Source: Ignavibacteriota bacterium (GTDB taxonomy: Bacteria; Bacteroidota; Ignavibacteria; UBA10030; SZUA-254). Taken from it: DNA of 64,000 bases. A program made the translations under genes and the position numbers. The notes beneath the pieces are model-generated. The model was not told the origin of the DNA. It saw only the letters and a list, made by a program, of their open reading frames with translations, and did not search any database. Shown one piece after another: positions 30,998 through 40,544 of the stretch (within the stretch, counting starts at the first letter, position 1; every line of letters starts with the position of its first letter). The stretch spans positions 62,001-126,000 of the forward strand of contig JANYJZ010000005.1 in the NCBI GenBank assembly GCA_025358305.1, in the 5' to 3' direction.

Positions 30998-32619
30998 CCA
31001 TGCGGAAGCACCACCTGGCGCTTCTGGCGGCGGCTTCCGGCATCCTCATGGGGATCGCATTCCCTCCGTTTACGTTCGGCTCGGTCGCCTGGTTCGCTTG
31101 GATCCCCCTCTTCTTCCTCGCAGAGGAGCTCCGCGCGGACCGTTCGTTCCTCCGGTGGATCTACTTCTCCATGTTCGTGTTCAATGCGATAACGCTCTAC
31201 TGGACCGGCGGGTTCATCCATGGCAAGGATCTCTACATGATGCTCGCAGGGACGATGCTCCTGGTCGGACACCCGCTCTTGTTCAGCGTGCCGTTCCTCG
31301 GCTGGAGGTTCCTGCGGCGCCGGGTAGGCGTTGCGGGGTCATGGGCGGCCTTCCCGTTCCTCTGGGTCACCCTCGAATACCTCCACTCCATCAATCAATT
31401 TTCATTCCCCTGGCTCCTCTTCGGCAATACGCAGACGAACGACCTGACGATGATCCAGATCGCGTCGGCGACGGGCGTCTACGGGATATCGTTCATCGTG
31501 GCGGCGTCGAACGTCGTAGGATATCTTCTCCTGTCCGGGATCTTGCGGAAGGAGAGACGCGTCCTCGCACTTCCCTCGGTCGCACTCGCCGCAACGCTCG
31601 TCTGTTTATGGGCTGTGCCGCGGTTCGTCGGTGCCCGCATCCTGGCGACGCGGACGGCGACGAACTCCTCCCGGGAGGTGCGCGTGGGAGTCGTGCAGCC
31701 GAATATCGATCCCTTCGAGAAATGGTCCGGACATGAGGAATCGCAGATGGAGGGGTTGCTCCGCCTGACGGGGTTCATCGCCGACAACGGCGTCGATCTT
31801 GTGCTCTGGCCCGAGACGGCCACGCCGTTCTATCTCCTCCATCCGTCGAGCAGCATGTGGCTCTCGAGGGTCCGGGAGGTCGTCGACCGGCGCTCGATCA
31901 ACCTCCTCTCGGGTGTCCCGGACATCGTCTATTACCCCTCCGACGCCGAGGCTCCTCGGGGGAGCAAGATATCGGAGAACGGACACCGGTACGATTCGTA
32001 CAACAGTTCCATGCTCCTTCAGCCCCGCCAGGCGGAAATCCAGAAGTACGCCAAGATCGTTCTCGTCCCGTTCGCGGAACATGTCCCGTATTCCGAGTCG
32101 CTGAACTTCCTCAACGCGGCGCAGTGGAACTTCGGCCTCGGGGGATGGAGCATCGGCAGGGACACGACGGTGTTCCAGTTTCAAGCGCGGTCCGGGCCCG
32201 CACGCTGCGCGAACTTCATCTGCTATGAATCGGTCTTTCCCGGCTTTGTCGCCGGATTTGTCCGCAAAGGGGCAGAGTTCCTGACGGTCGTCACCAATGA
32301 TAGCTGGTGGGGGAACACGTCGGGAGCCTATCAGCATGAGCGCTTCGCAGTCCTGCGCGCGGTGGAGAACCGCCGCTGGGTCGTCCAGTGCGCGAATGGT
32401 GGCATCTCCTGCGTCATCGACCCGGAAGGACGGGTCAAGGACTCATTAGGGATGTACAGGGCCGGCGCATTCGTAGCGCGAGTCCAACTCAATGACGAGA
32501 TCACCTTCTATACGGAGCACGGCGATTGGTTCGCCAGGCTCTGCGTGGCGATCGCCGGGGGTACGCTGGCGCTCGCCCTTCTCGGTTCCGCACTCGGTCA
32601 CAAGAGGAGTACGCAATGA
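30994..32619 (+). CDS. lnt: apolipoprotein N-acyltransferase
   Basis: Multi-TM N-term; nitrilase-type VGVVQPNIDPFEKW, VLWPETATPFYL, CYESVFPGF, VTNDSWWGNTSGAYQHERFAVLRAVENRRWVVQCANGG. Confidence 0.94.
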   Translation: MTMRKHHLALLAAASGILMGIAFPPFTFGSVAWFAWIPLFFLAEELRADRSFLRWIYFSMFVFNAITLYWTGGFIHGKDLYMMLAGTMLLVGHPLLFSVPFLGWRFLRRRVGVAGSWAAFPFLWVTLEYLHSINQFSFPWLLFGNTQTNDLTMIQIASATGVYGISFIVAASNVVGYLLLSGILRKERRVLALPSVALAATLVCLWAVPRFVGARILATRTATNSSREVRVGVVQPNIDPFEKWSGHEESQMEGLLRLTGFIADNGVDLVLWPETATPFYLLHPSSSMWLSRVREVVDRRSINLLSGVPDIVYYPSDAEAPRGSKISENGHRYDSYNSSMLLQPRQAEIQKYAKIVLVPFAEHVPYSESLNFLNAAQWNFGLGGWSIGRDTTVFQFQARSGPARCANFICYESVFPGFVAGFVRKGAEFLTVVTNDSWWGNTSGAYQHERFAVLRAVENRRWVVQCANGGISCVIDPEGRVKDSLGMYRAGAFVARVQLNDEITFYTEHGDWFARLCVAIAGGTLALALLGSALGHKRSTQ

Positions 32620-33647
32620 ACACGATCGATCTTCGAAGCGACACTGTCACGATTCCCACGCCAGCGATGCTTCAGGCGATGATGAGCGCCAGCGTCGGCG
32701 ATGATGTATACGGTGAGGATCCTACGGTAAACGCGCTGCAGGAAAAGGTTTCCGCTCTGTTCGGTAAAGAATCGGCTCTCTTTGTCCCAAGCGGGACGAT
32801 GGGGAACCAGGTCTCCATCAAGACGCATACCGAGCCCGGCGACGAGGTCATCGTCGAGGAGGAGGCGCATGTCTTCGTTTACGAAACGGCCGGTCCCGCG
32901 ATCCTCTCCGCCGTCCAGCTCAGGACGGTACGGGGGACCAGAGGAATGCTCTCGGCCGACCAGATCCGGGAAACCGTTCGGCCTCCTGGGTACCACCTAC
33001 CAAGGACGCGTCTGCTCTGCCTCGAAAACACGCACGGACGCTCCGGAGGCGTGGTCTTGCCGGTCAAGGACTTGCGCACAGTGAGCGACTACGCCCGAGG
33101 GGAAGGCCTCAAGATTCATCTCGACGGCGCGCGGATATGGAACGCTTCGGTGGCTTCTGGGGTGGCTCTCCGGGACTACGGCAGCTGTTTTGATTCGTTG
33201 TCGGTCTGTTTTTCGAAGGGGCTCGGTGCTCCGGTCGGATCGATGATCGTGGGGGACAGGGCCTTCATCGACAGGGCCCGGCACTTCAGGAAGATCTTCG
33301 GCGGGGGGATGCGCCAGGCGGGATTTCTTGCGGCGGCGGCAACATACGCGCTTGACCATAACATCGCGCGGCTCGCGGATGACCACAAGAACGCCCGGTG
33401 GTTTGCCGAGTCGCTCATGGGCTTGAGCCAACTTGAGATAGATCTCGATAATGTCCAAACGAATATGGTCATTATGGATGTCAAGAGAAGTGGAAGATCT
33501 CAACGAGAGGTCCTAGAGCTCCTCGCTGGGAAAGGGGTCCTCCTGACGCCTGAGCGGCACTCGGGCATACGGGCGGTCACGCATCTCAATGTCTCCCGGA
33601 CGGACGTAGAGACTGCTTCGAAGGTCTTCCATTCCATTTTCCAGTAG
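32616..33647 (+). CDS. ltaE: low-specificity L-threonine aldolase
   Basis: MNTIDLRSDTVTIPTPAMLQAM; VGDDVYGEDPTVNALQ; IHLDGARIWNA; SVCFSKGLGAPVGS. ATG overlaps lnt stop. Confidence 0.92.
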   Translation: MNTIDLRSDTVTIPTPAMLQAMMSASVGDDVYGEDPTVNALQEKVSALFGKESALFVPSGTMGNQVSIKTHTEPGDEVIVEEEAHVFVYETAGPAILSAVQLRTVRGTRGMLSADQIRETVRPPGYHLPRTRLLCLENTHGRSGGVVLPVKDLRTVSDYARGEGLKIHLDGARIWNASVASGVALRDYGSCFDSLSVCFSKGLGAPVGSMIVGDRAFIDRARHFRKIFGGGMRQAGFLAAAATYALDHNIARLADDHKNARWFAESLMGLSQLEIDLDNVQTNMVIMDVKRSGRSQREVLELLAGKGVLLTPERHSGIRAVTHLNVSRTDVETASKVFHSIFQ

Positions 33648-33653
33648 GGATCC

Positions 33654-34109
33654 ATGAACAAGGAGAATTTCAAGCATTTGTCTCAGGTCCGGGTGAGGAA
33701 CTACGAGGTCGACTGGCAGGGGATCGTCCATAATGCGATCTATCTCCTGTATTTTGAGGTAGCACGCATCGAGTACCTGAAGGAGCTCGGTCTCACGATC
33801 GACATGAAGAGCATTCAGGGGTCGTCGAGGGTGGTCGTCGCCCGAAACGAAGTGAATTACCGCTCTTCTGCACTCTTCGACGAGCTCATGAACGTCTTCA
33901 CGAGGGTAAGTTACATCAATGAGACGAGTTTCGCGTTCGAAGGGTTGATGGAGGAGGCTCTCTCAGGCAGGCTCATCGCGGAGAACGTTTCGGTGCACGT
34001 TTGGCTCGATCCCGTGACGGGAGCACCGGTTCGGGTGGGGGAGGAATTCCGGGGCATCATCCGCCGATATGAAGGCGGAACTGTGGCGATCCGGGGGCCG
34101 TTGACCTGA
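33654..34109 (+). CDS. acyl-CoA thioesterase, 4-hydroxybenzoyl-CoA thioesterase-like
   Basis: RVRNYEVDWQGIVHNAIYLLYFEVARIEYLKELG hotdog motif. Confidence 0.85.
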   Translation: MNKENFKHLSQVRVRNYEVDWQGIVHNAIYLLYFEVARIEYLKELGLTIDMKSIQGSSRVVVARNEVNYRSSALFDELMNVFTRVSYINETSFAFEGLMEEALSGRLIAENVSVHVWLDPVTGAPVRVGEEFRGIIRRYEGGTVAIRGPLT

Positions 34110-34138
34110 TTTTTGCCACCGGAAGGGGCATATTTTTC

Positions 34139-34167
34139 TTGCTTTTCTCTTATCCTCTTCTTATATT
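34139..34167 (+). promoter_or_regulatory. putative promoter of rimP-nusA-infB operon
   Basis: TTGCTT-17-TATATT. Confidence 0.5.
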
Positions 34168-34183
34168 GACCTACCCTCAGTAT

Positions 34184-34212
34184 AAAGTCCCTCCGAAAGG
34201 GACTTTTTTTTT
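34184..34212 (+). terminator. intrinsic terminator in rimP operon leader
   Basis: AAAGTCCC-TCCGAAA-GGGACTTT followed by TTTTTT. Confidence 0.8.
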
Positions 34213-34246
34213 ACGTTTTTTGCTGAAGAATCACGGGTTTATCAGT

Positions 34247-34705
34247 TTGAGTACGGGTATCGCGGAACACATCGAAGCACTGGCTCAGCCGATCGTTGAA
34301 TCGAACGGCGCTTTCCTGGTAGAGATCCTCCTTCGGGGGGAAAACCGGGGGAAGGTTCTCGAAGTGTATATCGATACCGATGAGGGCATCACGACGGAAC
34401 AATGCGCAAAGGTGAGCCGCGAACTCTCCAAAGCTCTCGATGCCGCCGACGTGATCCGCGGGGTGTATCAGCTCATCGTTTCTTCTCCCGGAACCGACAA
34501 GCCGCTCAAGTTTCTCCGCCAGTTCAAGAAGAACATCGGCCGTACCCTCTCGATCCGTCTGCACGCGCCGGCCGGTCCTGTAGAGGGAGTGCTCGTGGAA
34601 CTTGACGGAGAGACGATCGTCCTTCGCACGGGCGGCAAGCAGGAGGAGATCTACAGGGTTCCCTTCGCCGAGATCGCGGAAGCCCGGGTGCAAACACCCT
34701 GGTGA
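34247..34705 (+). CDS. rimP: ribosome maturation factor RimP (TTG start inferred)
   Basis: VLEVYIDTDEGITTEQCAKVSRELSKALD...YQLIVSSPGTDKPLKFLRQFKKNIGR. ORF-track start at 34139 lies in the promoter/terminator. Confidence 0.85.
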   Translation: MSTGIAEHIEALAQPIVESNGAFLVEILLRGENRGKVLEVYIDTDEGITTEQCAKVSRELSKALDAADVIRGVYQLIVSSPGTDKPLKFLRQFKKNIGRTLSIRLHAPAGPVEGVLVELDGETIVLRTGGKQEEIYRVPFAEIAEARVQTPW

Positions 34706-34744
34706 AGTTGTTGATGAAGCGTTCAATTTAAAAGGATAGCACGG

Positions 34745-36130
34745 ATGAATCACGAGATTGTTGAAACCTTTTCCCAGATGGTCCGAGAAAAACGGATCGA
34801 TAAGGATATGCTCACCGGCATCATCGAGGACGTCTTCTCGATGATGGTGCGTAAGAAGTACGGACTGGAAGCGCGATTTGACGTCGTCGTCAACATGGAC
34901 AAAGGGGAGATCGAGATCTACCTCGAAAAGGCCATCGTCGAGACCGTCGTTGATCCGAACCTCCAGGTCGACCTCGCCACGGTGCGGAAAAAGACCGACG
35001 AACCACTCGAAGTGGGCGATGATTTTGTCGAGGTCGTCGATCTCCAGAGCTTCGGACGCCGCCTCATCGTGAGCGCGAAGCAGAATTTGAACCAGCGGAT
35101 CAAGGAAGTCGAAAAAGAGATCATCTACAACGAATACAGCACCACCGTCGGCGAGATCATCGTCGGCGAGATCTACCAGATCCGCAAGGGTGAGATCCTC
35201 ATCAACCACAACCGGAACGAACTCATCCTTCCGAAAAGCGAACAGATCGCTCGGGAGCGGTACCGCAAAGGGGAGACCTTGCGCGCCATCGTCAAGGAGG
35301 TGCGCAAGAGCACCTCGAACCCGATGGTCATCATTTCCCGGGCGGACCCCAAGTTCCTGGCGAAGCTCTTCGAGATCGAGATCCCCGAGATCTACGATGG
35401 CATCATCGAGATCAAGGCCGTCGCTCGGGAGGCGGGTGAACGGTCCAAGGTGGCGGTGGAGTCCCACGACGACCGCATTGACGCCGTCGGCGCCTGCGTC
35501 GGCATGAAGGGCGTCAGGATCCATGCGATCGTGCGCGAGCTCAACAACGAGAATATCGACGTGATCCCGTACTCTGAGAACCCGACGGTCTTCATCCAGC
35601 GCGCCCTGGCGCCCGCGAAACTCAAGAGCATCGAGATCGACGCCGCAACGAAGCGCGCAAGTGTCCACGTGGACAAGGACCAGGTCTCGCTCGCCATCGG
35701 CCGAAACGGCCAGAACGTCCGTCTGGCATCGAAGCTCACGGGCTTCGAGATCGACCTCGTGAAAGAGGGCGTCGAGGACGAATACGATATGGATCTTGCC
35801 GAATTCCGGGAAGAGCTCGGAGAGGAGCTCTATGTGCGGCTCGTGGACGAGGGATACGAGACGGCGCGCAATGTCCTGGAAGCGAACATGGATGATCTCC
35901 TCGAGGTCGAAGGCCTCACCGAGGAAAAGGTGAAGTCCATTAAGGAGATGATGCAGAGCGAGTTCGAACGCGCAGACGTCGCGGAGGACGATGAGGAAGA
36001 GGAAGTGGTCGTCGCCGTGAAAGAAGAAGCCGTCGCCGAGAAGGAAGAGATCATCGCCGAAAAGGGGGCCAGCGATTCGACGGAGGTCGTTGACGAGAAG
36101 AAAGATCCGAACGAACAGCAGCCATCGTAA
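34745..36130 (+). CDS. nusA: transcription termination/antitermination factor NusA
   Basis: S1/KH arrangement; ISRADPKFLAKLFEIEIPEIYDGIIEIKAVAREAGERSKVAV; DPNLQVDL. Confidence 0.96.
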   Translation: MNHEIVETFSQMVREKRIDKDMLTGIIEDVFSMMVRKKYGLEARFDVVVNMDKGEIEIYLEKAIVETVVDPNLQVDLATVRKKTDEPLEVGDDFVEVVDLQSFGRRLIVSAKQNLNQRIKEVEKEIIYNEYSTTVGEIIVGEIYQIRKGEILINHNRNELILPKSEQIARERYRKGETLRAIVKEVRKSTSNPMVIISRADPKFLAKLFEIEIPEIYDGIIEIKAVAREAGERSKVAVESHDDRIDAVGACVGMKGVRIHAIVRELNNENIDVIPYSENPTVFIQRALAPAKLKSIEIDAATKRASVHVDKDQVSLAIGRNGQNVRLASKLTGFEIDLVKEGVEDEYDMDLAEFREELGEELYVRLVDEGYETARNVLEANMDDLLEVEGLTEEKVKSIKEMMQSEFERADVAEDDEEEEVVVAVKEEAVAEKEEIIAEKGASDSTEVVDEKKDPNEQQPS

Positions 36131-36157
36131 ATACCATTCGAGCACAACGAGCGTCAC

Positions 36158-38833
36158 ATGAGCGATAAAGCGCAGACACGTAAGAAGATCTATCAGATTG
36201 CGAAGGAGATCAATATCTCCCACGAGACTCTGATCGATTACCTGAAGAAGAAAGGGCATGCCGTCAAGAGCCATATGTCGGTCGTTGACGACCCGATGAT
36301 GCATGACATCAACGCCCACTTCAAGAAGGACAAGGAAGTCGCCGAGAAACACCAGCGGAAGATCCAGATCATCCGGGAATCCCGGAAGAAGGTGGAAGCG
36401 AAGGCCGCGTCCGATGCCGCCGAACCTGCCAAGGAGAAGGCCTCGAAGAAGGTGAAGGGGGAAGAGCCCATCGCACAGCCCCCCGTCCCGACGGAGACTG
36501 AGGTCGAGGAAGCCGTTGAGGAGACGTCCGAGGATCTCGTCGCCGCTGCGGGAGACGAACCTGTCGCTGAAGAAGCGACCACGGAAGAAATCGCTGCGGA
36601 AATGCCTTCGGCCGCCCTGGCCGTGGAGACCCCCGCCGCTGAGACGAAGCCGAAGAAGAAAGAGCCCGACATCATGGCGCGCAGGACGCCGAAGATGGGC
36701 CTCAAGATCAAAGGAAAGATCGACCTCGAAGAGGTCAACCGGACGAACGCCGTGCACGAAGGCGCCGGACCGGACAGCGACAAGCAGGCCGCCACCACCG
36801 ATGACGCGGCGAAGAAGAAAAAGAAGAAGAAGCGCATCCGCACGGAGCCCGTGGCCGCGCCGGTCGAAGAGACGGACGATCTTCTGCGCAAGTCGAAGAA
36901 GAAGAAGAAGCTGAAGCACCGAGAGGTGGACAAGGAAGAGGTCGAGGAGGCGATCAAGCGTACGCTCGCCGAGATCGACGACACCGGCACGGCGACGACC
37001 CAGCGCGCAGCGTTCAAGAAGAAGCGCCGAGAGAAACGCGCCATCGAGGAGCAGAAGCAGGCGGAAGAGAAGGAACGCGAGCAGTCCATCCTGCGGGTAA
37101 CAGAGTTCGTCTCCGTCCACGAGCTCGCCAATCTCATGGGAGTCAATGTCGCGGACGTCATCAAGAAGTGCATCGAGCTCGGCCTCATGGTCTCGATCAA
37201 TCAGCGCCTCGACAAGGACACGATCACGCTCGTCGCCGACGAGTTCGGGTACGAGGTGAAGTTCTTCTCCGAACTGACCGAGGATATCATCCCCGACATC
37301 ATCGATGTCGCGGACGACCTCAAGCAGCGGCCGCCGGTCGTCACGATCATGGGCCACGTCGATCACGGAAAAACGTCGCTCCTCGACTACATCCGCAAAG
37401 CGAATGTCGTGTCCGGCGAAGCAGGCGGGATCACGCAGCACATCGGTGCCTACATGGTGAACATCCGGGGGAAGAGCATCACGTTCCTCGACACGCCGGG
37501 CCACGAAGCGTTCACCGCCATGCGCGCGCGCGGCGCACAGCTCACCGATATCGTCGTCCTCGTCGTCGCAGCCGACGACAGCGTCATGCCGCAGACCATC
37601 GAAGCGATCAGCCACGCCCAAGCGGCGAACGTGCCGATCATCATCGCGATCAACAAGACCGACAAGCCTGAATCCAACCCCGACCGCATCCGGCAGCAGC
37701 TCTCTGAAAAGAACGTCCTCGTCGAAGCGTGGGGCGGAAAGTACCAGGATGTCGAGCTCTCCGCCAGGACAGGGAAGAACATCGAACTCCTGCTCGAAAA
37801 GATCCTTCTCGAGGCGGAAGTCCTCGACCTGAAGGCGAACCCCAACATCCCCGCCCGCGGCACCGTCATCGAAGCGCAGGTCGACAAGGGGAAAGGCACG
37901 ATCGCAACGGTCCTCGTCCAGAAGGGTACGCTGAAGATCGGCGATTCGTTCGTGGCCGGCATCCAAAGCGGCAAGGTCCGCGCGATGTCGGACGAGAGGG
38001 GACAGCGCATCGATCTCGCCCTGCCCTCCACGCCGGTGCAGATCCTCGGCTTTGACGGCATTCCCCAGGCCGGCGACGGCTTCGGCGTGGTCCCGAGCGA
38101 CCGTGAGGCACGCGACATCTCCTTGCGGCGCCAGCAGCTCAAACGCGAGCAGGATTTCCGGCTCATCCGCAGCGTCACGCTCGACGACATCTCGAAGAAG
38201 ATCCAGGACGGACAGATCAAGGAACTCAAAGTGATCGTCAAGGGCGACGTGGACGGTTCGGTCGGCGCCCTCGCGGACTCGCTCATGAAGATCGCGCACG
38301 CCGAGGTCCGGGTAAACGTCATCCATCATGCCGTCGGCGCGATCACGGAGTCCGACGTCCTCCTCGCTGCGGCCTCCGCCGCGGTCATCATCGGCTTCCA
38401 CGTGCGCCCGAATTTGAATGCGCGGCGCCTCGCCGAACAAGAGAACGTCGACATCCAGCTCTACAACATCATTTACGACGCGATCGAGGACGTGAAGAAG
38501 GCCCTCGAGGGTCTCCTCTCTCCGGAAAAGAACGAACAGATTACCGCCACCATCGATGTCAGGGAGGTCTTCAAGGTCCCGAAGATCGGCGCGATCGCGG
38601 GCTGCTACGTCCAGGACGGCAAGATCACTCGCGGCAACAAGGTGCGGATCGTCCGGGACGGCATCGTGGTCTTTGAAGGCGGTCTGTCGTCGCTCAAGCG
38701 CTTCAAGGACGACGTCCGGGAAGTTGAGTCGGGATTCGAATGCGGCATCGGGCTCGAGAATTTCAACGATATCAAGGTCGGCGATACGATCGAAGCGTTC
38801 AAGATCGTCGAAACCCTAAGAAAGCTCGCGTAA
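36158..38833 (+). CDS. infB: translation initiation factor IF-2
   Basis: [76 protein letters not shown]. Confidence 0.97.
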   Translation: MSDKAQTRKKIYQIAKEINISHETLIDYLKKKGHAVKSHMSVVDDPMMHDINAHFKKDKEVAEKHQRKIQIIRESRKKVEAKAASDAAEPAKEKASKKVKGEEPIAQPPVPTETEVEEAVEETSEDLVAAAGDEPVAEEATTEEIAAEMPSAALAVETPAAETKPKKKEPDIMARRTPKMGLKIKGKIDLEEVNRTNAVHEGAGPDSDKQAATTDDAAKKKKKKKRIRTEPVAAPVEETDDLLRKSKKKKKLKHREVDKEEVEEAIKRTLAEIDDTGTATTQRAAFKKKRREKRAIEEQKQAEEKEREQSILRVTEFVSVHELANLMGVNVADVIKKCIELGLMVSINQRLDKDTITLVADEFGYEVKFFSELTEDIIPDIIDVADDLKQRPPVVTIMGHVDHGKTSLLDYIRKANVVSGEAGGITQHIGAYMVNIRGKSITFLDTPGHEAFTAMRARGAQLTDIVVLVVAADDSVMPQTIEAISHAQAANVPIIIAINKTDKPESNPDRIRQQLSEKNVLVEAWGGKYQDVELSARTGKNIELLLEKILLEAEVLDLKANPNIPARGTVIEAQVDKGKGTIATVLVQKGTLKIGDSFVAGIQSGKVRAMSDERGQRIDLALPSTPVQILGFDGIPQAGDGFGVVPSDREARDISLRRQQLKREQDFRLIRSVTLDDISKKIQDGQIKELKVIVKGDVDGSVGALADSLMKIAHAEVRVNVIHHAVGAITESDVLLAAASAAVIIGFHVRPNLNARRLAEQENVDIQLYNIIYDAIEDVKKALEGLLSPEKNEQITATIDVREVFKVPKIGAIAGCYVQDGKITRGNKVRIVRDGIVVFEGGLSSLKRFKDDVREVESGFECGIGLENFNDIKVGDTIEAFKIVETLRKLA

Positions 38834-38842
38834 GGCTCCGGC

Positions 38843-39211
38843 ATGTCACTGCGCACCGACAGGGTCGCCTCGCTCGTGAAGGAAGAGGCGGGGCTCTTCA
38901 TCTCGAGGGAGCTCAACGCCCCCACACTCGGTCTGATCACGGTGATGGACGTTTTCATGACGCCCGACCTCAAGATCGCGAAGATCTATGTGAGCATCCT
39001 CGGCACACCCGAGGTGAAGAAGGCCTCGATGGAATCGCTCGAGGACCGCAAAGGCGAGCTGCGCTCCTTCATCGGATCGCATCTCCGGCTGAAGTTCACG
39101 CCGAGCATCCAGATCTATCTCGATGAGACGATGGAACGGGTCGATAAAATCAACCGTCTGATTCAACAAATTCATAAAGATGACGGGTCGAAATCGGAGC
39201 AGCCGCAGTGA
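38843..39211 (+). CDS. rbfA: 30S ribosome-binding factor RbfA
   Basis: RTDRVASLVKEEAGLFISREL...LITVMDVFMTPDLKIAKIYVSILG. Confidence 0.92.
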   Translation: MSLRTDRVASLVKEEAGLFISRELNAPTLGLITVMDVFMTPDLKIAKIYVSILGTPEVKKASMESLEDRKGELRSFIGSHLRLKFTPSIQIYLDETMERVDKINRLIQQIHKDDGSKSEQPQ

Positions 39212-39244
39212 CTTGCCCCGGCCTCAACGCGTGAGCACCGGCCG

Positions 39245-40210
39245 ATGGCGAAGGGGAATATGATCGTTGCACGATCGCTGGGGGAAGTCGCCTACGAGCG
39301 GAACTCCGTCGTCACCGTCGGCACCTTTGACGGCGTACATTGCGGGCATGAAGCCATCATCCGTGAGGTGACGGCCAGATCGAAGACGCGCGGTGCGCGA
39401 AGCGTTGTCGTGACGTTCGATCCTCACCCGAAGGAGATCGTGGGTTCGGGTCCGGTGGCGTTCCTCGCATCGCTGGAGGAACGGCTTTCGAAGTTCCGAG
39501 AGCTCGGCATCGATTTGGCGTTCGTCGTCGCCTTCACATTTGATTTTTCGCGGTTGACGTCCCGGGAGTTTTTCGAGCGCTACATCGTTCGCGGCGTCGG
39601 GGTTTCGGACGTCATCGTCGGACACGATCACATGTTCGGCCGGAACCGCGAAGCGGGCTTTCGCGAGCTCCAGAAGATGGGCGGCGAATCGGGATTCAGC
39701 GCCAGCGTCCTGGAACCTGTCACCGTCGACGGCGATATCGTCAGCAGTTCCTCGATCCGGCGGATGCTCTCCGAGGGCGACGTCTCCCGGGCAGCGAGGT
39801 TCCTCGGCCGCGAGTACGGCGTCCGGGGCTTGGTCGTCCACGGAGAAGGCAGAGGAAAAGAGCTCGGCGTCCCGACGGCGAACATCGAACCGGATTTCGC
39901 CAAGAAGCTCATTCCGTCCGGCGGCGTGTACGTCGTGCGCGTGATCAGGGCGGGTTCGGAGCAGTTCGGAATGCTCAACATCGGCCAGAGGCCGACGTTC
40001 GGTCCCGACGGCCGGAGGACGCTCGAGGTGAACATCTTCGCGTTCGACGGCGAGCTCTACGGGGAGTCCGTCGAAGTCCGGTTCCTCAAGCGCTTGCGCG
40101 ACGAACGGAAGTTTTCATCGGTAGACGATTTACGCAGACAATTACAGATCGACCGCAGCGAATCGCTCGCGTACATCGCTGCACAATCAACAGCACAAGC
40201 CTCATCATGA
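39245..40210 (+). CDS. ribF: bifunctional riboflavin kinase/FAD synthetase
   Basis: VVTVGTFDGVHCGHEAIIREV; SSSSIRRMLSEGDV; RGKELGVPTANIE. Confidence 0.96.
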   Translation: MAKGNMIVARSLGEVAYERNSVVTVGTFDGVHCGHEAIIREVTARSKTRGARSVVVTFDPHPKEIVGSGPVAFLASLEERLSKFRELGIDLAFVVAFTFDFSRLTSREFFERYIVRGVGVSDVIVGHDHMFGRNREAGFRELQKMGGESGFSASVLEPVTVDGDIVSSSSIRRMLSEGDVSRAARFLGREYGVRGLVVHGEGRGKELGVPTANIEPDFAKKLIPSGGVYVVRVIRAGSEQFGMLNIGQRPTFGPDGRRTLEVNIFAFDGELYGESVEVRFLKRLRDERKFSSVDDLRRQLQIDRSESLAYIAAQSTAQASS

Positions 40211-40222
40211 AGGAGCATTGAT

Positions 40223-40492
40223 ATGCCGTTACGCAAGGAACAGAAACAAGAGATCATGAAGAAATTCGGGAAATCGGCTACGGATTCCGGTTCGCCGGAA
40301 GTGCAGGTCGCGCTTCTGACGCTTAGGATCAACGAACTCTCCGGACACTTCGAAAAGAACAAGAAGGACCACCATTCGCGCCGCGGGCTGTTGACCATGG
40401 TGTCAAAGCGGCGAAAGCTTCTCGACTACCTCCAGTCGAAGAGCATCGACCGGTACCGCAAGACCATCCAGGAACTCGAACTACGAAAATAA
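40223..40492 (+). CDS. rpsO: 30S ribosomal protein S15
   Basis: [51 protein letters not shown]. Confidence 0.97.
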   Translation: MPLRKEQKQEIMKKFGKSATDSGSPEVQVALLTLRINELSGHFEKNKKDHHSRRGLLTMVSKRRKLLDYLQSKSIDRYRKTIQELELRK

Positions 40493-40544
40493 CAGAAGGC
40501 TGCATACAGCAGACACATTAGGTGCAATTGAAGAAAGAACAGTC

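Noticed and set aside
34211-38440. 1409-aa antisense ORF opposite rimP-nusA-infB
   Set aside because: Shadow frame from GC-rich codon bias; low-complexity D/R/L-rich sequence without domains; sense strand encodes clear NusA and IF-2.
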